A DNA stretch of 7,684 bases. It comes from an uncultured Hyphomicrobiales bacterium. GTDB lineage: Bacteria; Pseudomonadota; Alphaproteobacteria; Rhizobiales; Beijerinckiaceae. Where the stretch lies: the NCBI GenBank assembly GCA_903932565.1, contig CAIZGQ010000697.1, positions 1 to 7,684 of the forward strand, given 5' to 3'. The position numbers were made by a program, and so were the translations under genes. Below are positions 1 to 5,442 of the stretch, in pieces. How positions within the stretch are numbered: the stretch's first letter is position 1; each line of letters begins with the position of its first letter. The notes beneath the pieces were generated by a model. That model saw only the letters and a list, made by a program, of their open reading frames with translations. It was not told where the DNA came from and made no database searches.

Positions 1-1
1 C

Positions 2-85
2 AACATCGTCAAGGCGGGGGGTATCGGCCTAGCCAAGCAGTTGGAGCAGGGACACGCCAATCGATCAGGGGACCCTGCAGCATGA
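2..85 (+). CDS. C-terminal end of a probable FlgJ-type rod-binding protein (partial)
   Basis: Only the last 27 codons are in the window; the reading frame is open to the left edge and stops with TGA at 83-85. The peptide contains VKAGGIGLAKQLEQG, which resembles the C-terminal GGxGIA(D) stretch of FlgJ N-domain/CheL rod-binding proteins. These act in the periplasm and cap or guide the flagellar rod during assembly. The TGA overlaps the ATG of the next gene (ATGA at 82-85), as expected for neighbouring genes in one flagellar operon. In alphaproteobacteria a rod-binding gene commonly precedes a FlgN/FlbY-like gene, which supports the call. With so short a fragment the family assignment rests on one motif and on context. 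The same DNA is also open upstream in the frame of the next gene, but that frame shows no recognisable protein before position 82. Confidence 0.55.
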   Translation, partial: NIVKAGGIGLAKQLEQGHANRSGDPAA

Positions 86-495
86 ATTTGAATTCAAACG
101 CTGACGCCAGCCCTTCGCTGGTCCCGGCCCATAGCGCATCCGCATTGACCTCGTTGACAGAAACAGCCCGTCGCTTGGGGCTTTTGCTGGAGGAAGAGAC
201 GTATGAGCTGAAGCGCTTTGCGACAATCGACGTGCATGATTTCAACCGACGCAAGCAGCAGGGTTTGCTGGATCTCGATCGCGCGTTGCGTAGCCTTGGC
301 ACCACGCCGATGAGTGATGAAGCCAAAAGCATTCTGTCGGGCCTGCGCACACAATTGTCGTCCAATCTTGCCATGTTGTCTTTGCATATCGAGGCGATGA
401 CTGAGGTGGCGGAATTGATCAAATATTCCATCCGCCGTTCTGAATCCGATGGAACTTACGGGCCGCGCGGGACGATCGGGAGTGCAACGCGATGA
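82..495 (+). CDS. FlgN/FlbY-like flagellar protein
   Basis: A 137-aa soluble, mostly helical protein. Residues about 22-120 look like a FlgN-type helical hairpin: a first helix with RRLGLLLEEETYELKRF (30-46), a conserved-looking DFNRRKQQGLLDL segment (53-65), and a second long helix (80-118). The C-terminal SESDGTYG (120-127) is typical of alphaproteobacterial FlgN-like proteins. FlgN proteins are cytoplasmic chaperones for the hook-filament junction proteins FlgK and FlgL. In Caulobacter a gene called flbY lies in the corresponding place next to cheL. The ATG overlaps the previous stop and the TGA overlaps the next ATG (ATGA at 492-495), so translation is probably coupled on both sides. The family call comes from remembered sequence pattern plus operon context; binding to FlgK/FlgL is inference. 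Confidence 0.7.
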   Translation: MNLNSNADASPSLVPAHSASALTSLTETARRLGLLLEEETYELKRFATIDVHDFNRRKQQGLLDLDRALRSLGTTPMSDEAKSILSGLRTQLSSNLAMLSLHIEAMTEVAELIKYSIRRSESDGTYGPRGTIGSATR

Positions 496-947
496 TGAAG
501 TTGCTGATGGTTGGGATTTGGGCGTGCGTGGTCACGCTCGGGTCCGCCTTTGGCGCTTTGTATATGCAGAAGTCGAAGCTGCTTGGGCATGGCAGCGAAG
601 AGGCTCACGCGGTCCAGGAGCTGAAAAAGACCCGTCCGCTGAGCGTGCCGATGATTGCGGACGGTCGCGTCAACGGCTACGTGATCGTTCAATTTGCCTA
701 TACGATCGATGAAGCATCCGGCAAAAAGGTCTCACTGGCACCAGATGTTTTTCTTCTGGATGAAGCCTTCAAGGCCCTTTACGGGGATCCCAATCTCGAT
801 TTTCGTAAGCTAGCGAAATATGACGTTGCATCCCTGACAAAAACGATGGTCAGCGGCGTCAACACCCGCATGGGCATCAAACTTGTGAATGACGTGATGG
901 TGTCCGAGTTCGCCTATGTGTCCAAGGATGACATCAAGTCGGATTGA
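492..947 (+). CDS. FliL-like flagellar basal-body-associated membrane protein
   Basis: A 151-aa protein with one N-terminal membrane segment (about residues 3-24, MVGIWACVVTLGSAFGALYM) and a periplasmic remainder. The segment ISVPMIADGRVNGYVIVQFAY-like (50-70), a beta strand followed by helix-rich sequence, and the ending VSEFAYVSKDDIK (137-149) match a family often found after flgN-like genes in Hyphomicrobiales flagellar clusters and often named FliL-like. FliL proteins sit in the inner membrane around the stator and modulate torque. The start at 492 overlaps the upstream stop (ATGA); a second ATG follows immediately at 495, so the true start could be either. The gene ends 17 bp before the convergent PilZ-like gene. 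Membrane topology is visible in the sequence; the FliL link is by family resemblance and context, and this is not a canonical full-length FliL. Confidence 0.65.
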   Translation: MMKLLMVGIWACVVTLGSAFGALYMQKSKLLGHGSEEAHAVQELKKTRPLSVPMIADGRVNGYVIVQFAYTIDEASGKKVSLAPDVFLLDEAFKALYGDPNLDFRKLAKYDVASLTKTMVSGVNTRMGIKLVNDVMVSEFAYVSKDDIKSD

Positions 948-964
948 ACGCGCATCGATATGGA

Positions 965-1309
965 TCAGCGCGGCCCCAGAACAAGATCGCGAATGCTGTG
1001 GTCCACCAGGATCGCATCATCAGGCTCGGGGTTGATGATCTCGCCACTGCTGGGTTTTGCGGTGAAGGACAGGCCGACGACGGTGCCGCGCCGCCAGCGC
1101 AGATCAACCGGATACAGCAGTTTTTGTTCGTCATCGAAGAATTGCAACTTTTGCGGCAAGGCGTATGTCGAATCAATGCGCACGCGTGCGCCCAGGATCG
1201 ATCGCTCGATCAGTTGACCGTCCGCCAGAAAGCATCCGTCGTTGGTGTAAAGCCTTGCCGAGCGCAACCGGGTGCGCAGTCGGCGGGCGAGACGACGATC
1301 ATCGGTCAT
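965..1309 (-). CDS. PilZ-like domain protein with altered c-di-GMP motif
   Basis: A 114-aa protein whose residues about 10-85 follow the alphaproteobacterial PilZ pattern. There is an arginine-rich start (RRLRTRLRSARLYTNDG, 9-25), then ERSILGARVRI (35-45) where PilZ domains have (D/N)xSxxGARL, then a strand pair LQFFDDEQKLLYPVDLRWRRGTVVGLSF (55-82) that ends in the usual RWR-G-x-x-G-x-x-F pattern. PilZ domains bind cyclic di-GMP and tune motility, exopolysaccharide or stalk functions. Here the acidic/amide residue of the binding motif is Glu35 rather than Asp or Asn, while Ser37 and Gly40 are kept, so binding may be weakened or lost. The gene lies on the opposite strand to the flagellar genes, tail to tail with the FliL-like gene and head to head with the gene at 1491. 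A GGAG lies 11 bases before the ATG. A motility role is inference. Confidence 0.65.
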   Translation of the reverse strand: MTDDRRLARRLRTRLRSARLYTNDGCFLADGQLIERSILGARVRIDSTYALPQKLQFFDDEQKLLYPVDLRWRRGTVVGLSFTAKPSSGEIINPEPDDAILVDHSIRDLVLGPR

Positions 1310-1368
1310 ACGTGCGCGGTCTCCGGACGTTGGGTTGGATCAACAGCATCAGCCTCGCACTATCGTGG

Positions 1369-1382
1369 ACGATTATTATCGT
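1369..1382. promoter_or_regulatory. Small inverted repeat in the divergent promoter region, possible operator
   Basis: The 181-bp region between the divergent PilZ-like gene and the gene at 1491 holds ACGAT-TATT-ATCGT, a 5+5-bp inverted repeat with a 4-bp spacer. A further ATCGT at 1362-1366 sits directly upstream, giving three alternating copies of the same pentamer within 21 bp. The site is AT-richer than its surroundings and is placed where a regulator could act on either gene. No clear -35/-10 pair or terminator-type T tract accompanies it. Short arms like these can arise by chance, so this is a weak call. Confidence 0.25.
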
Positions 1383-1490
1383 TCGCATAACGCCAGAGCA
1401 CGCCGGTTGAGACGGACACGGTAAAGCTTGGCGAAATTGATTTTTGGTGAACAAGAGGCTGTCGCCTTTCGTGTGTTCGGAGGACCTCAA

Positions 1491-2012
1491 ATGGCCAGTT
1501 TTAATATGTTTGGATCGGGCCGCGCGGCCTCCGTGAAAAAGGCGATGGTCAAAAAAGCGCTTCGCGATATGCCTGATCCGGAAGGTCCATCGCTGACCAT
1601 GAAGTTCGCGGGCGTTTCCCTTGCGGCAGGGTCACTTCTGTTCGCGGGCAATATGATTGCCGGTCGTTCCGATAAAAACGACCTCGCGAGTCCGAGCACC
1701 GGTGTCAATCTTGCGTGGCATCAGGGCACCGGCGTTCTGGGCCCGTTTGATTATATGCCGACGGGAACCACGGCGGGAAATGGCAATCCTCCTGCCAACG
1801 CGAAGGCGGGCAGCGGCTCCTCCGGCGTTGTTGACGGCGTTCCTTATGTCTTGCGGGCGGCAGGTCCAAAATCAGCCCTGGTGGAAGGCCCGCCTGGTCG
1901 CGTGACAGAGGTCAGCCCCGGCGTGAATTTGCCGACCGCCGGGCGGGTGATTTCCATTGAAAAGCGCCCAACAGGTTGGGTGGTCGTGACAACCCTCCGG
2001 ACAATTCAATAA
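1491..2012 (+). CDS. Hypothetical single-TM protein with PilP/GspC-like C-terminal pattern
   Basis: I do not recognise a named family. The 173-aa product has a basic N-terminus (SGRAASVKKAMVKKALRD, 9-26), one hydrophobic segment at about 38-57, a Gly/Ser/Pro/Ala-rich linker (about 91-115) and a compact C-terminal part (118-173). That part reads as short strands: YVLRAAGPKSALVEG, VTEVSPGVNLPTAGRVISIEKR and GWVVVTTLRTI. The order 'expression of an aligned value, gain of a set point, then GRVxxIxxRxxxWVVxT' recalls small beta domains of PilP/GspC-type pilot proteins and of other alphaproteobacterial envelope proteins. That likeness is inference. The expected topology is N-in with a periplasmic C-terminus. 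The start at ATG 1491 is chosen because GGAGGA (1479-1484) lies 6 bases upstream; a longer reading from TTG 1428 lacks such a site. It sits among flagellar genes, so a motility or envelope role is possible. Confidence 0.7.
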   Translation: MASFNMFGSGRAASVKKAMVKKALRDMPDPEGPSLTMKFAGVSLAAGSLLFAGNMIAGRSDKNDLASPSTGVNLAWHQGTGVLGPFDYMPTGTTAGNGNPPANAKAGSGSSGVVDGVPYVLRAAGPKSALVEGPPGRVTEVSPGVNLPTAGRVISIEKRPTGWVVVTTLRTIQ

Positions 2013-2110
2013 AAAGAACAAGTTGATTCCGCGACGTGAGCCTCGCGCCAGCTTAACGCGTTCTGATGTGCGGGCAGGTCCATGTCAGGCGAAGGTCCGG
2101 AGAATCAACA

Positions 2111-2494
2111 ATGTCCCAAGAAGTGCTGTCAGCCCTCGATGCAATCCATTCCCAGATTCGCAAGCGCCTCATGCAGAATGCGGAATATCGCGCGCTTCTG
2201 TCGATTGAGCGTACGATTGCCGAGGTGGCCGAGATTGCCAATCTCAGTCCGGATCGTCGTGCAGAGCCGGCGCGCCGCGACAGCCGCGACAATCGGGACG
2301 TGCGCGATCACCGCGACAGCCGCGATAGCAGCATGTCGGATGCCTACAGCTCCATGATGGCAGATTCAGCGCCCATGCCGGCTGTAACATCTGTGTTGGA
2401 ATCCATTGCAGCCAAGGCCGTCAGCTCCGTTGCTGCACGCAATAGTGTGGCGACCAGCGTGTCGACAAATCGCGCAAGTGCCGGCGGCCGTTGA
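2111..2494 (+). CDS. Hypothetical protein with central RDx repeat
   Basis: No recognised family. The 127-aa product has three parts: a helical N-terminus (1-45, with SALDAIHSQIRKRLMQNAEYRALLSIERTIAEVAEI), a highly charged segment with six consecutive Arg-Asp-x triplets (56-73), and a Ser/Ala/Met/Val-rich, probably disordered or loosely helical tail (75-127). There is no signal peptide and no membrane segment, so it is likely cytoplasmic. The start at ATG 2111 is preceded by CCGGAGAA (2097-2104) at good spacing; a start at 2066 would add 15 residues without a better ribosome site. It follows the 173-aa gene by 98 bp in the same direction and may share its transcript. The N-terminal helices could mediate oligomerisation, but nothing in the sequence shows a partner. 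Confidence 0.7.
   Translation: MSQEVLSALDAIHSQIRKRLMQNAEYRALLSIERTIAEVAEIANLSPDRRAEPARRDSRDNRDVRDHRDSRDSSMSDAYSSMMADSAPMPAVTSVLESIAAKAVSSVAARNSVATSVSTNRASAGGR
2276..2329 (+). repeat. Six in-frame 9-bp units encoding Arg-Asp-x
   Basis: Eighteen codons encode RDS-RDN-RDV-RDH-RDS-RDS. The codons differ between units (CGC/CGG for Arg, GAC/GAT for Asp), so the array is more alike as protein than as DNA. This suggests an old expansion kept for its protein-level charge pattern rather than a recent slippage event. The third codon of each unit varies freely. Confidence 0.8.
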
Positions 2495-2509
2495 GGCGGC
2501 GCCCAGAGG

Positions 2510-2521
2510 CATTTGCAAATG
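2510..2521. repeat. Perfect 12-bp palindrome in the gap before the 60-aa gene
   Basis: CATTTGCAAATG is a perfect palindrome lying 16 bp after the stop of the RDx-repeat gene and 22 bp before the CtrA-like half-site. It is AT-rich compared with flanking DNA. It could be a dimeric regulator site, but a single 12-bp palindrome is also possible by chance. No matching copy is seen elsewhere in the window. Confidence 0.25.
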
Positions 2522-2542
2522 AGCCATGGGTGAAGGGCTTTC

Positions 2543-2550
2543 TTAACCAT
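2543..2550 (+). promoter_or_regulatory. Candidate CtrA half-site TTAACCAT
   Basis: The octamer matches the known alphaproteobacterial CtrA half-site TTAACCAT exactly. It lies 44 bp upstream of the ATG of the 60-aa gene, in a non-coding gap. Full CtrA boxes have TTAA-N7-TTAA; the second TTAA is not present here, so it is a half-site only. The presence of sciP, whose product restrains CtrA, 300 bp downstream makes CtrA control of this stretch plausible. An exact 8-mer is expected by chance about once per several tens of kb per strand, so the evidence is moderate. Confidence 0.4.
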
Positions 2551-2594
2551 GTTCTTCCAATCTCCACGCCTGATCATGCAGGCAGGAGAGAAGA

Positions 2595-2777
2595 ATGCTG
2601 GAAGAAGTTGCGCGCGGCGTCGAAACCATCATTCGCGCAATTACGCCTGAATCAGAGGCGGATCGTCGGCTGGCTTTGGCGCTGCATCGCTGCCTGAGCG
2701 AATTGCATGAGACGGCAGCGCGGGCTGCCCGCGACGACCGCGCTCCCGCAAGCCAGGCTACATTGCGCCTCGTCTGA
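2595..2777 (+). CDS. Hypothetical 60-aa protein
   Basis: A short ORF with a strong ribosome site: AGGAGAG at 2584-2590, 4 bases before ATG 2595. The product is almost wholly helical and amphipathic: MLEEVARGVETIIRAITP (1-18) and SEADRRLALALHRCLSELHETAARAARDDRA (20-50), with one Cys (33) and no membrane segment or signal peptide. No family is recognised. It is followed 31 bp later by a strong hairpin terminator, which supports transcription through this ORF. It could be a small helical adaptor or simply the last gene of the accessory flagellar block. The Shine-Dalgarno and terminator are visible; function is unknown. Confidence 0.6.
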   Translation: MLEEVARGVETIIRAITPESEADRRLALALHRCLSELHETAARAARDDRAPASQATLRLV

Positions 2778-2808
2778 CGCTAAATTTACGCTGCCCTGAA
2801 ACGAAAAC

Positions 2809-2833
2809 GCCGGCCTTTTAGGCCGGCATTTTT
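2809..2833. terminator. Bidirectional intrinsic terminator
   Basis: A perfect 7-bp GC stem, GCCGGCC and GGCCGGC, closes a TTTTA loop (2816-2820). It is followed on the plus strand by ATTTTTG and on the minus strand by GTTTTCG. It lies between the convergent 60-aa gene (stop 31 bp away) and sciP (stop 27 bp away), so it can end both transcripts. Confidence 0.9.
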
Positions 2834-2854
2834 GTGTTTGCAGATACGGCAGAT

Positions 2855-3130
2855 TTACTGGCGGTACTGCTGGATGCGCGTGGTGCGCAGTCCGGCGAGG
2901 CCATGTTGATCAATCGACAATTGCCAGGACAGGAACTCGTCCACAGTCAGCGTGTAGCGACTGCAGGCTTCTTCCAGGGACAGGAGGCCCCCGCGAACCG
3001 CAGCCACCACTTCAGCCTTGCGTCGGATGACCCATCGCTTGGTTGTGGTCGGCGGCAAGTCCGCGACAGTCAGCGGGCTCCCATCGGGGCCGATGACATA
3101 TTTAACCCGGGGGCGATGGACTTCACTCAT
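2855..3130 (-). CDS. sciP: SciP, DUF1153 family repressor of CtrA-dependent promoters
   Basis: The 91-aa product is a near-textbook DUF1153/SciP protein: MSEVHRPRVKYVIGPDGSPLTVADLPP (1-27), KRWVIRRKAEVVAAVRGGLLSLEEACSRYTLTVDEF (31-66), then LSWQLSIDQHGLAGLRTTRIQQYRQ (67-91). Residues about 39-73 form the helix-turn-helix. In Caulobacter SciP accumulates late in the cell cycle, binds CtrA and promoter DNA, and blocks CtrA-activated transcription, including of flagellar genes. The start at 3130 (MSEV) fits the family length of about 90 aa; the in-frame ATG at 3184 would add 18 residues (MPARIFMTVACCECVSIN) not typical of the family, so it is rejected. No strong Shine-Dalgarno is seen before 3130. 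The gene sits downstream of the flagellar block, in convergent orientation. Confidence 0.95.
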   Translation of the reverse strand: MSEVHRPRVKYVIGPDGSPLTVADLPPTTTKRWVIRRKAEVVAAVRGGLLSLEEACSRYTLTVDEFLSWQLSIDQHGLAGLRTTRIQQYRQ

Positions 3131-3461
3131 GTTGATACTCACGCACTCGCAACAAGCAACTGTCATGAAAATACGGGCAGGCACTTAAGAATCCTTGAAA
3201 CGACAGACTCGTTTTTTCCGGTGAAATTGCCTTAAAACTGCGGATTTGGGGTCTTTCCGTGCCAGATTGTGCCGCTTTTCCAGTTTGGTTAAGACCTCAT
3301 TCATCATAAACTTGGTGACGTTGTTTCAGCCCATCACTTTGCCCGTCAGGTCCTGCTGCGGTTTTGGCCCGGTTGCAATTGCCGGCGGAATGGTTTTTGT
3401 GAGGGGTCGCTCTGCTCCCATTTGACTTGGGGCAGGGCTGAACCCGTCTTGAGCGAGTGTC
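3131..3461. other. Gene-free region between divergent sciP and mnmA
   Basis: No credible coding sequence lies here; the frames that cross it are shadows of sciP or mnmA. It must hold both promoters. On the minus strand TTAACCAA (3285-3292) differs from the CtrA half-site by one base and lies about 155 bp upstream of the sciP start. Other TTAA tetramers occur at 3185-3188 and 3232-3235, but none forms TTAA-N7-TTAA. The half near mnmA has TTGACT (3422-3427) without a convincing -10. No terminator or RNA gene is visible. Confidence 0.6.
3285..3292 (-). promoter_or_regulatory. Weak CtrA-like half-site upstream of sciP
   Basis: On the minus strand the sequence is TTAACCAA, one mismatch from TTAACCAT. 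It lies in the sciP upstream region. In Caulobacter sciP expression is linked to CtrA, so a site here would make sense. With one mismatch and no second half the call is weak. Confidence 0.25.
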
Positions 3462-4766
3462 ATGGACGTTTCCGCAACTCCCCCCTCCGCCGACAAGGAC
3501 CTGCCTGACGCAGGTTCGGCGGCGTTGCGCGGGTCTGAGCGCCCTGGCTTGGGGCTGAACAGCTTTGGGTTAAACAGCCTCGGACTGCCCAAGCCGCCGG
3601 CGCAGACGCGCGTCGTGGTAGCGATGTCGGGCGGGGTGGATTCTTCCGTTGTGGCGGCTCTCCTTAAGCGGGAGGGTTATGATGTGCTGGGTGTGACCCT
3701 GCAGCTTTATGATCATGGCGCTGCCACCCACCGGCGGGGGGCCTGTTGTGCAGGTCGCGATATCCACGACGCCCGCGACGTGGCGGCCCGGCTTGGTATT
3801 CCTCATTACGTGTTGGACTATGAGAGCCGTTTCCGCGAACGGGTGATCGACCAGTTTGCCGAAAGCTATGTGGCGGGCGAGACGCCGATCCCTTGCGTTG
3901 CCTGCAACCAGACGATCAAGTTCACGGACCTCCTCGACACAGCCATGGAGCTGGGCGCCGATGTGATGGCGACAGGGCATTATGTGTCCTCACGCGCTGA
4001 CGATGTCGCAGGCCGGGCGCTTTATCGTGCCGTCGATGGCGACCGCGACCAGAGCTATTTTCTCTTTGCGACCACGCAGGAACAGCTCAATCTGCTACGG
4101 TTTCCGCTGGGCGATATGACGAAGCCCGCCGTGCGGGACCTGGCGCGCGATTTTGAACTCACCGTTGCCGACAAGCCCGACAGCCAGGACATCTGCTTTG
4201 TGCCGTCCGGCAAATACACGGACCTGATTGAGCGATTGCTGCCAGAGGGCGCTGTGCCCGGCGAGATCGTCCATATTGATGGACGGGTGGTTGGCAAGCA
4301 CACGGGCCTGATCCGCTACACGATTGGCCAGCGTCGCGGGCTCGGTCTCGGGGCCGATCAGAGCAGCGCCCAGCCGCTGTATGTCGTTCGGCTCGAGCCC
4401 AAAACCAACCGCGTGATCGTTGGTCCGCGCGAGGCGCTGGCAACCCGCACCATCCAGCTGCGCGATGTGAACTGGATCGGCGCTGGCTTTGGTCCTGCCG
4501 GGAGCCAGTCTGGCCTCCCGCCGGAGGGGATTGAGATTGCCGTGCGGGTGCGCTCGACGCGCCAGCCAGCTCTGGCGATCCTGCGGCCACTGCCGAACGA
4601 TCCGAATGGTGCCGAGGTTGAACTTGCTGCCAGCGAAGATGGTGTGTCGCCCGGCCAGGCCTGTGTCTTTTATGCGTCCACGGAACCGCAGGCCCGCATC
4701 CTGGGGGGAGGCTTTATTCGCGCCACCCAGTCCGGCCACATGACCTTTGGCGCTGCGGCGGAATAA
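3462..4766 (+). CDS. mnmA: tRNA-specific 2-thiouridylase MnmA
   Basis: MnmA makes 2-thiouridine at position 34 (U34) of the tRNAs for Lys, Glu and Gln, using ATP to adenylate the uridine and a relayed persulfide sulfur. The 434-aa product shows the N-type PP-loop SGGVDSS (56-62), the PCVACN segment with likely nucleophile Cys148 (matching E. coli Cys102), TGHYV (171-175), GDRDQSYFL (193-201), SQDICFV with the second catalytic Cys245 (241-247), and RYTIGQRRGLGLG (285-297). All key residues are intact. It is longer than the usual 360-400 aa because about 48 residues precede the first strand (RVVVAMSGG), in line with other alphaproteobacterial MnmAs that carry a short N-terminal extension. That extension holds a tandem LNSFG-LNSLG (32-41). 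There is no later in-frame ATG before the PP-loop strand, which favours 3462. GAGCGAG lies a few bases upstream as a modest ribosome site. Confidence 0.96.
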   Translation: MDVSATPPSADKDLPDAGSAALRGSERPGLGLNSFGLNSLGLPKPPAQTRVVVAMSGGVDSSVVAALLKREGYDVLGVTLQLYDHGAATHRRGACCAGRDIHDARDVAARLGIPHYVLDYESRFRERVIDQFAESYVAGETPIPCVACNQTIKFTDLLDTAMELGADVMATGHYVSSRADDVAGRALYRAVDGDRDQSYFLFATTQEQLNLLRFPLGDMTKPAVRDLARDFELTVADKPDSQDICFVPSGKYTDLIERLLPEGAVPGEIVHIDGRVVGKHTGLIRYTIGQRRGLGLGADQSSAQPLYVVRLEPKTNRVIVGPREALATRTIQLRDVNWIGAGFGPAGSQSGLPPEGIEIAVRVRSTRQPALAILRPLPNDPNGAEVELAASEDGVSPGQACVFYASTEPQARILGGGFIRATQSGHMTFGAAAE

Positions 4767-4779
4767 TCGGCAGGCCTCT

Positions 4780-5430
4780 ATGACTCTCCCCAAAGCGCTG
4801 ACCCATGCCGACGTGGCCGATGCCTACGCGCGCTGGGCTCCGATTTACGACCTTGCCTTCACCTTCGTCATGCGGCCCGGTCGCCGCGCTGCGGCCGCCG
4901 TCATCAACCAGCTCGGCGGGTCGGTTCTGGATGTGGGTGTTGGCACGGGGCTCGAACTTCCGATGTTCACGCCAAACGTCAAACTCACGGGCATCGATCT
5001 GTCAGCCCCCATGCTCGACCTCGCCAAGGCGCGGGTGGCGGAGCTTGGGCTTACAAATATCGCTGGGCTGCACGTGATGGACGCGATGAACCTGACGTTC
5101 GCAGACGCAAGCTTTGATGCCGCTGTGGCCCCTTACGTCCTGACGGTTGTTCCAGACCCCGAGCGCACACTGGACGAGATTGTGCGCGTGGTGCGCCCGG
5201 GCGGCGAGATCGTCATCGTCAATCACATTGGGGCAGAACGCGGGATCGTGGCAGCCTGCGAACAATGGCTCGGCAAGCGCAGTGAGAAGCTTGGCTGGCG
5301 GCCCGAGTTTCCGTGGTCGATTGTCGCCGACTGGCTGGCCAAGCACCCCAACGTGTCGCTGATCGAGCGCCGGACACTGGCGCCCTTCGGCCTGTTTACG
5401 CTGATCCGCCTGAAGATCGCGAACGCCTGA
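4780..5430 (+). CDS. pmtA: PmtA-type phosphatidylethanolamine N-methyltransferase (class I SAM methyltransferase)
   Basis: The 216-aa product is a soluble class I methyltransferase. Motif I is VLDVGVGTGLEL (49-60), motif II is LTGIDLSAPML (69-79), motif III region is DAMNLTFADASFD (101-113), followed by APYVLTVVPDPERTLDEIVRVVRPGGEIVIVNH (117-149). The N-terminal YARWAPIYDLAF...GRRAA (16-38), the YVLTVVPDP segment and the LGWRPEF (171-177) recall the Rhodobacter-type PmtA enzymes, which methylate phosphatidylethanolamine stepwise to phosphatidylcholine using S-adenosylmethionine. UbiE-like quinone methyltransferases share the fold and are the main alternative. ATG 4780 is chosen because an in-frame ATG at 4747 lies inside mnmA and adds a basic 11-residue stretch. 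The 13-bp gap after mnmA suggests co-transcription, though the functions are unrelated. Confidence 0.8.
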   Translation: MTLPKALTHADVADAYARWAPIYDLAFTFVMRPGRRAAAAVINQLGGSVLDVGVGTGLELPMFTPNVKLTGIDLSAPMLDLAKARVAELGLTNIAGLHVMDAMNLTFADASFDAAVAPYVLTVVPDPERTLDEIVRVVRPGGEIVIVNHIGAERGIVAACEQWLGKRSEKLGWRPEFPWSIVADWLAKHPNVSLIERRTLAPFGLFTLIRLKIANA

Positions 5431-5442
5431 AGGCCGCGTTTA

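Noticed and set aside
1196..1211. 16-bp inverted repeat GATCGA-TCGC-TCGATC
   Set aside because: It lies inside the PilZ-like coding sequence and is built from GATC/TCGA tetramers that are common in such DNA; no second copy or T tract.
2053..2062. TTAACGCGTT as a CtrA site or operator upstream of the RDx-repeat gene
   Set aside because: There is no second TTAA at N7, and AACGCGTT alone is a short common palindrome.
3254..3270. TGGCACG on the minus strand upstream of sciP, like a sigma-54 -24 element
   Set aside because: The -12 element (TTGC at the required spacing) is missing; the sequence there is GACCC.
3422..3450. TTGACT as a -35 for mnmA
   Set aside because: No acceptable -10 lies 16-18 bp downstream (CGTCTT), so I do not call a promoter.
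3326..3592. 88-aa minus-strand ORF overlapping the mnmA start
   Set aside because: It overlaps the conserved mnmA frame by 131 bp, has no recognisable domain and looks like a shadow frame.
4095..4793. 232-aa minus-strand ORF inside mnmA
   Set aside because: Fully antisense to a confidently identified gene; long antisense frames are expected at this GC content.
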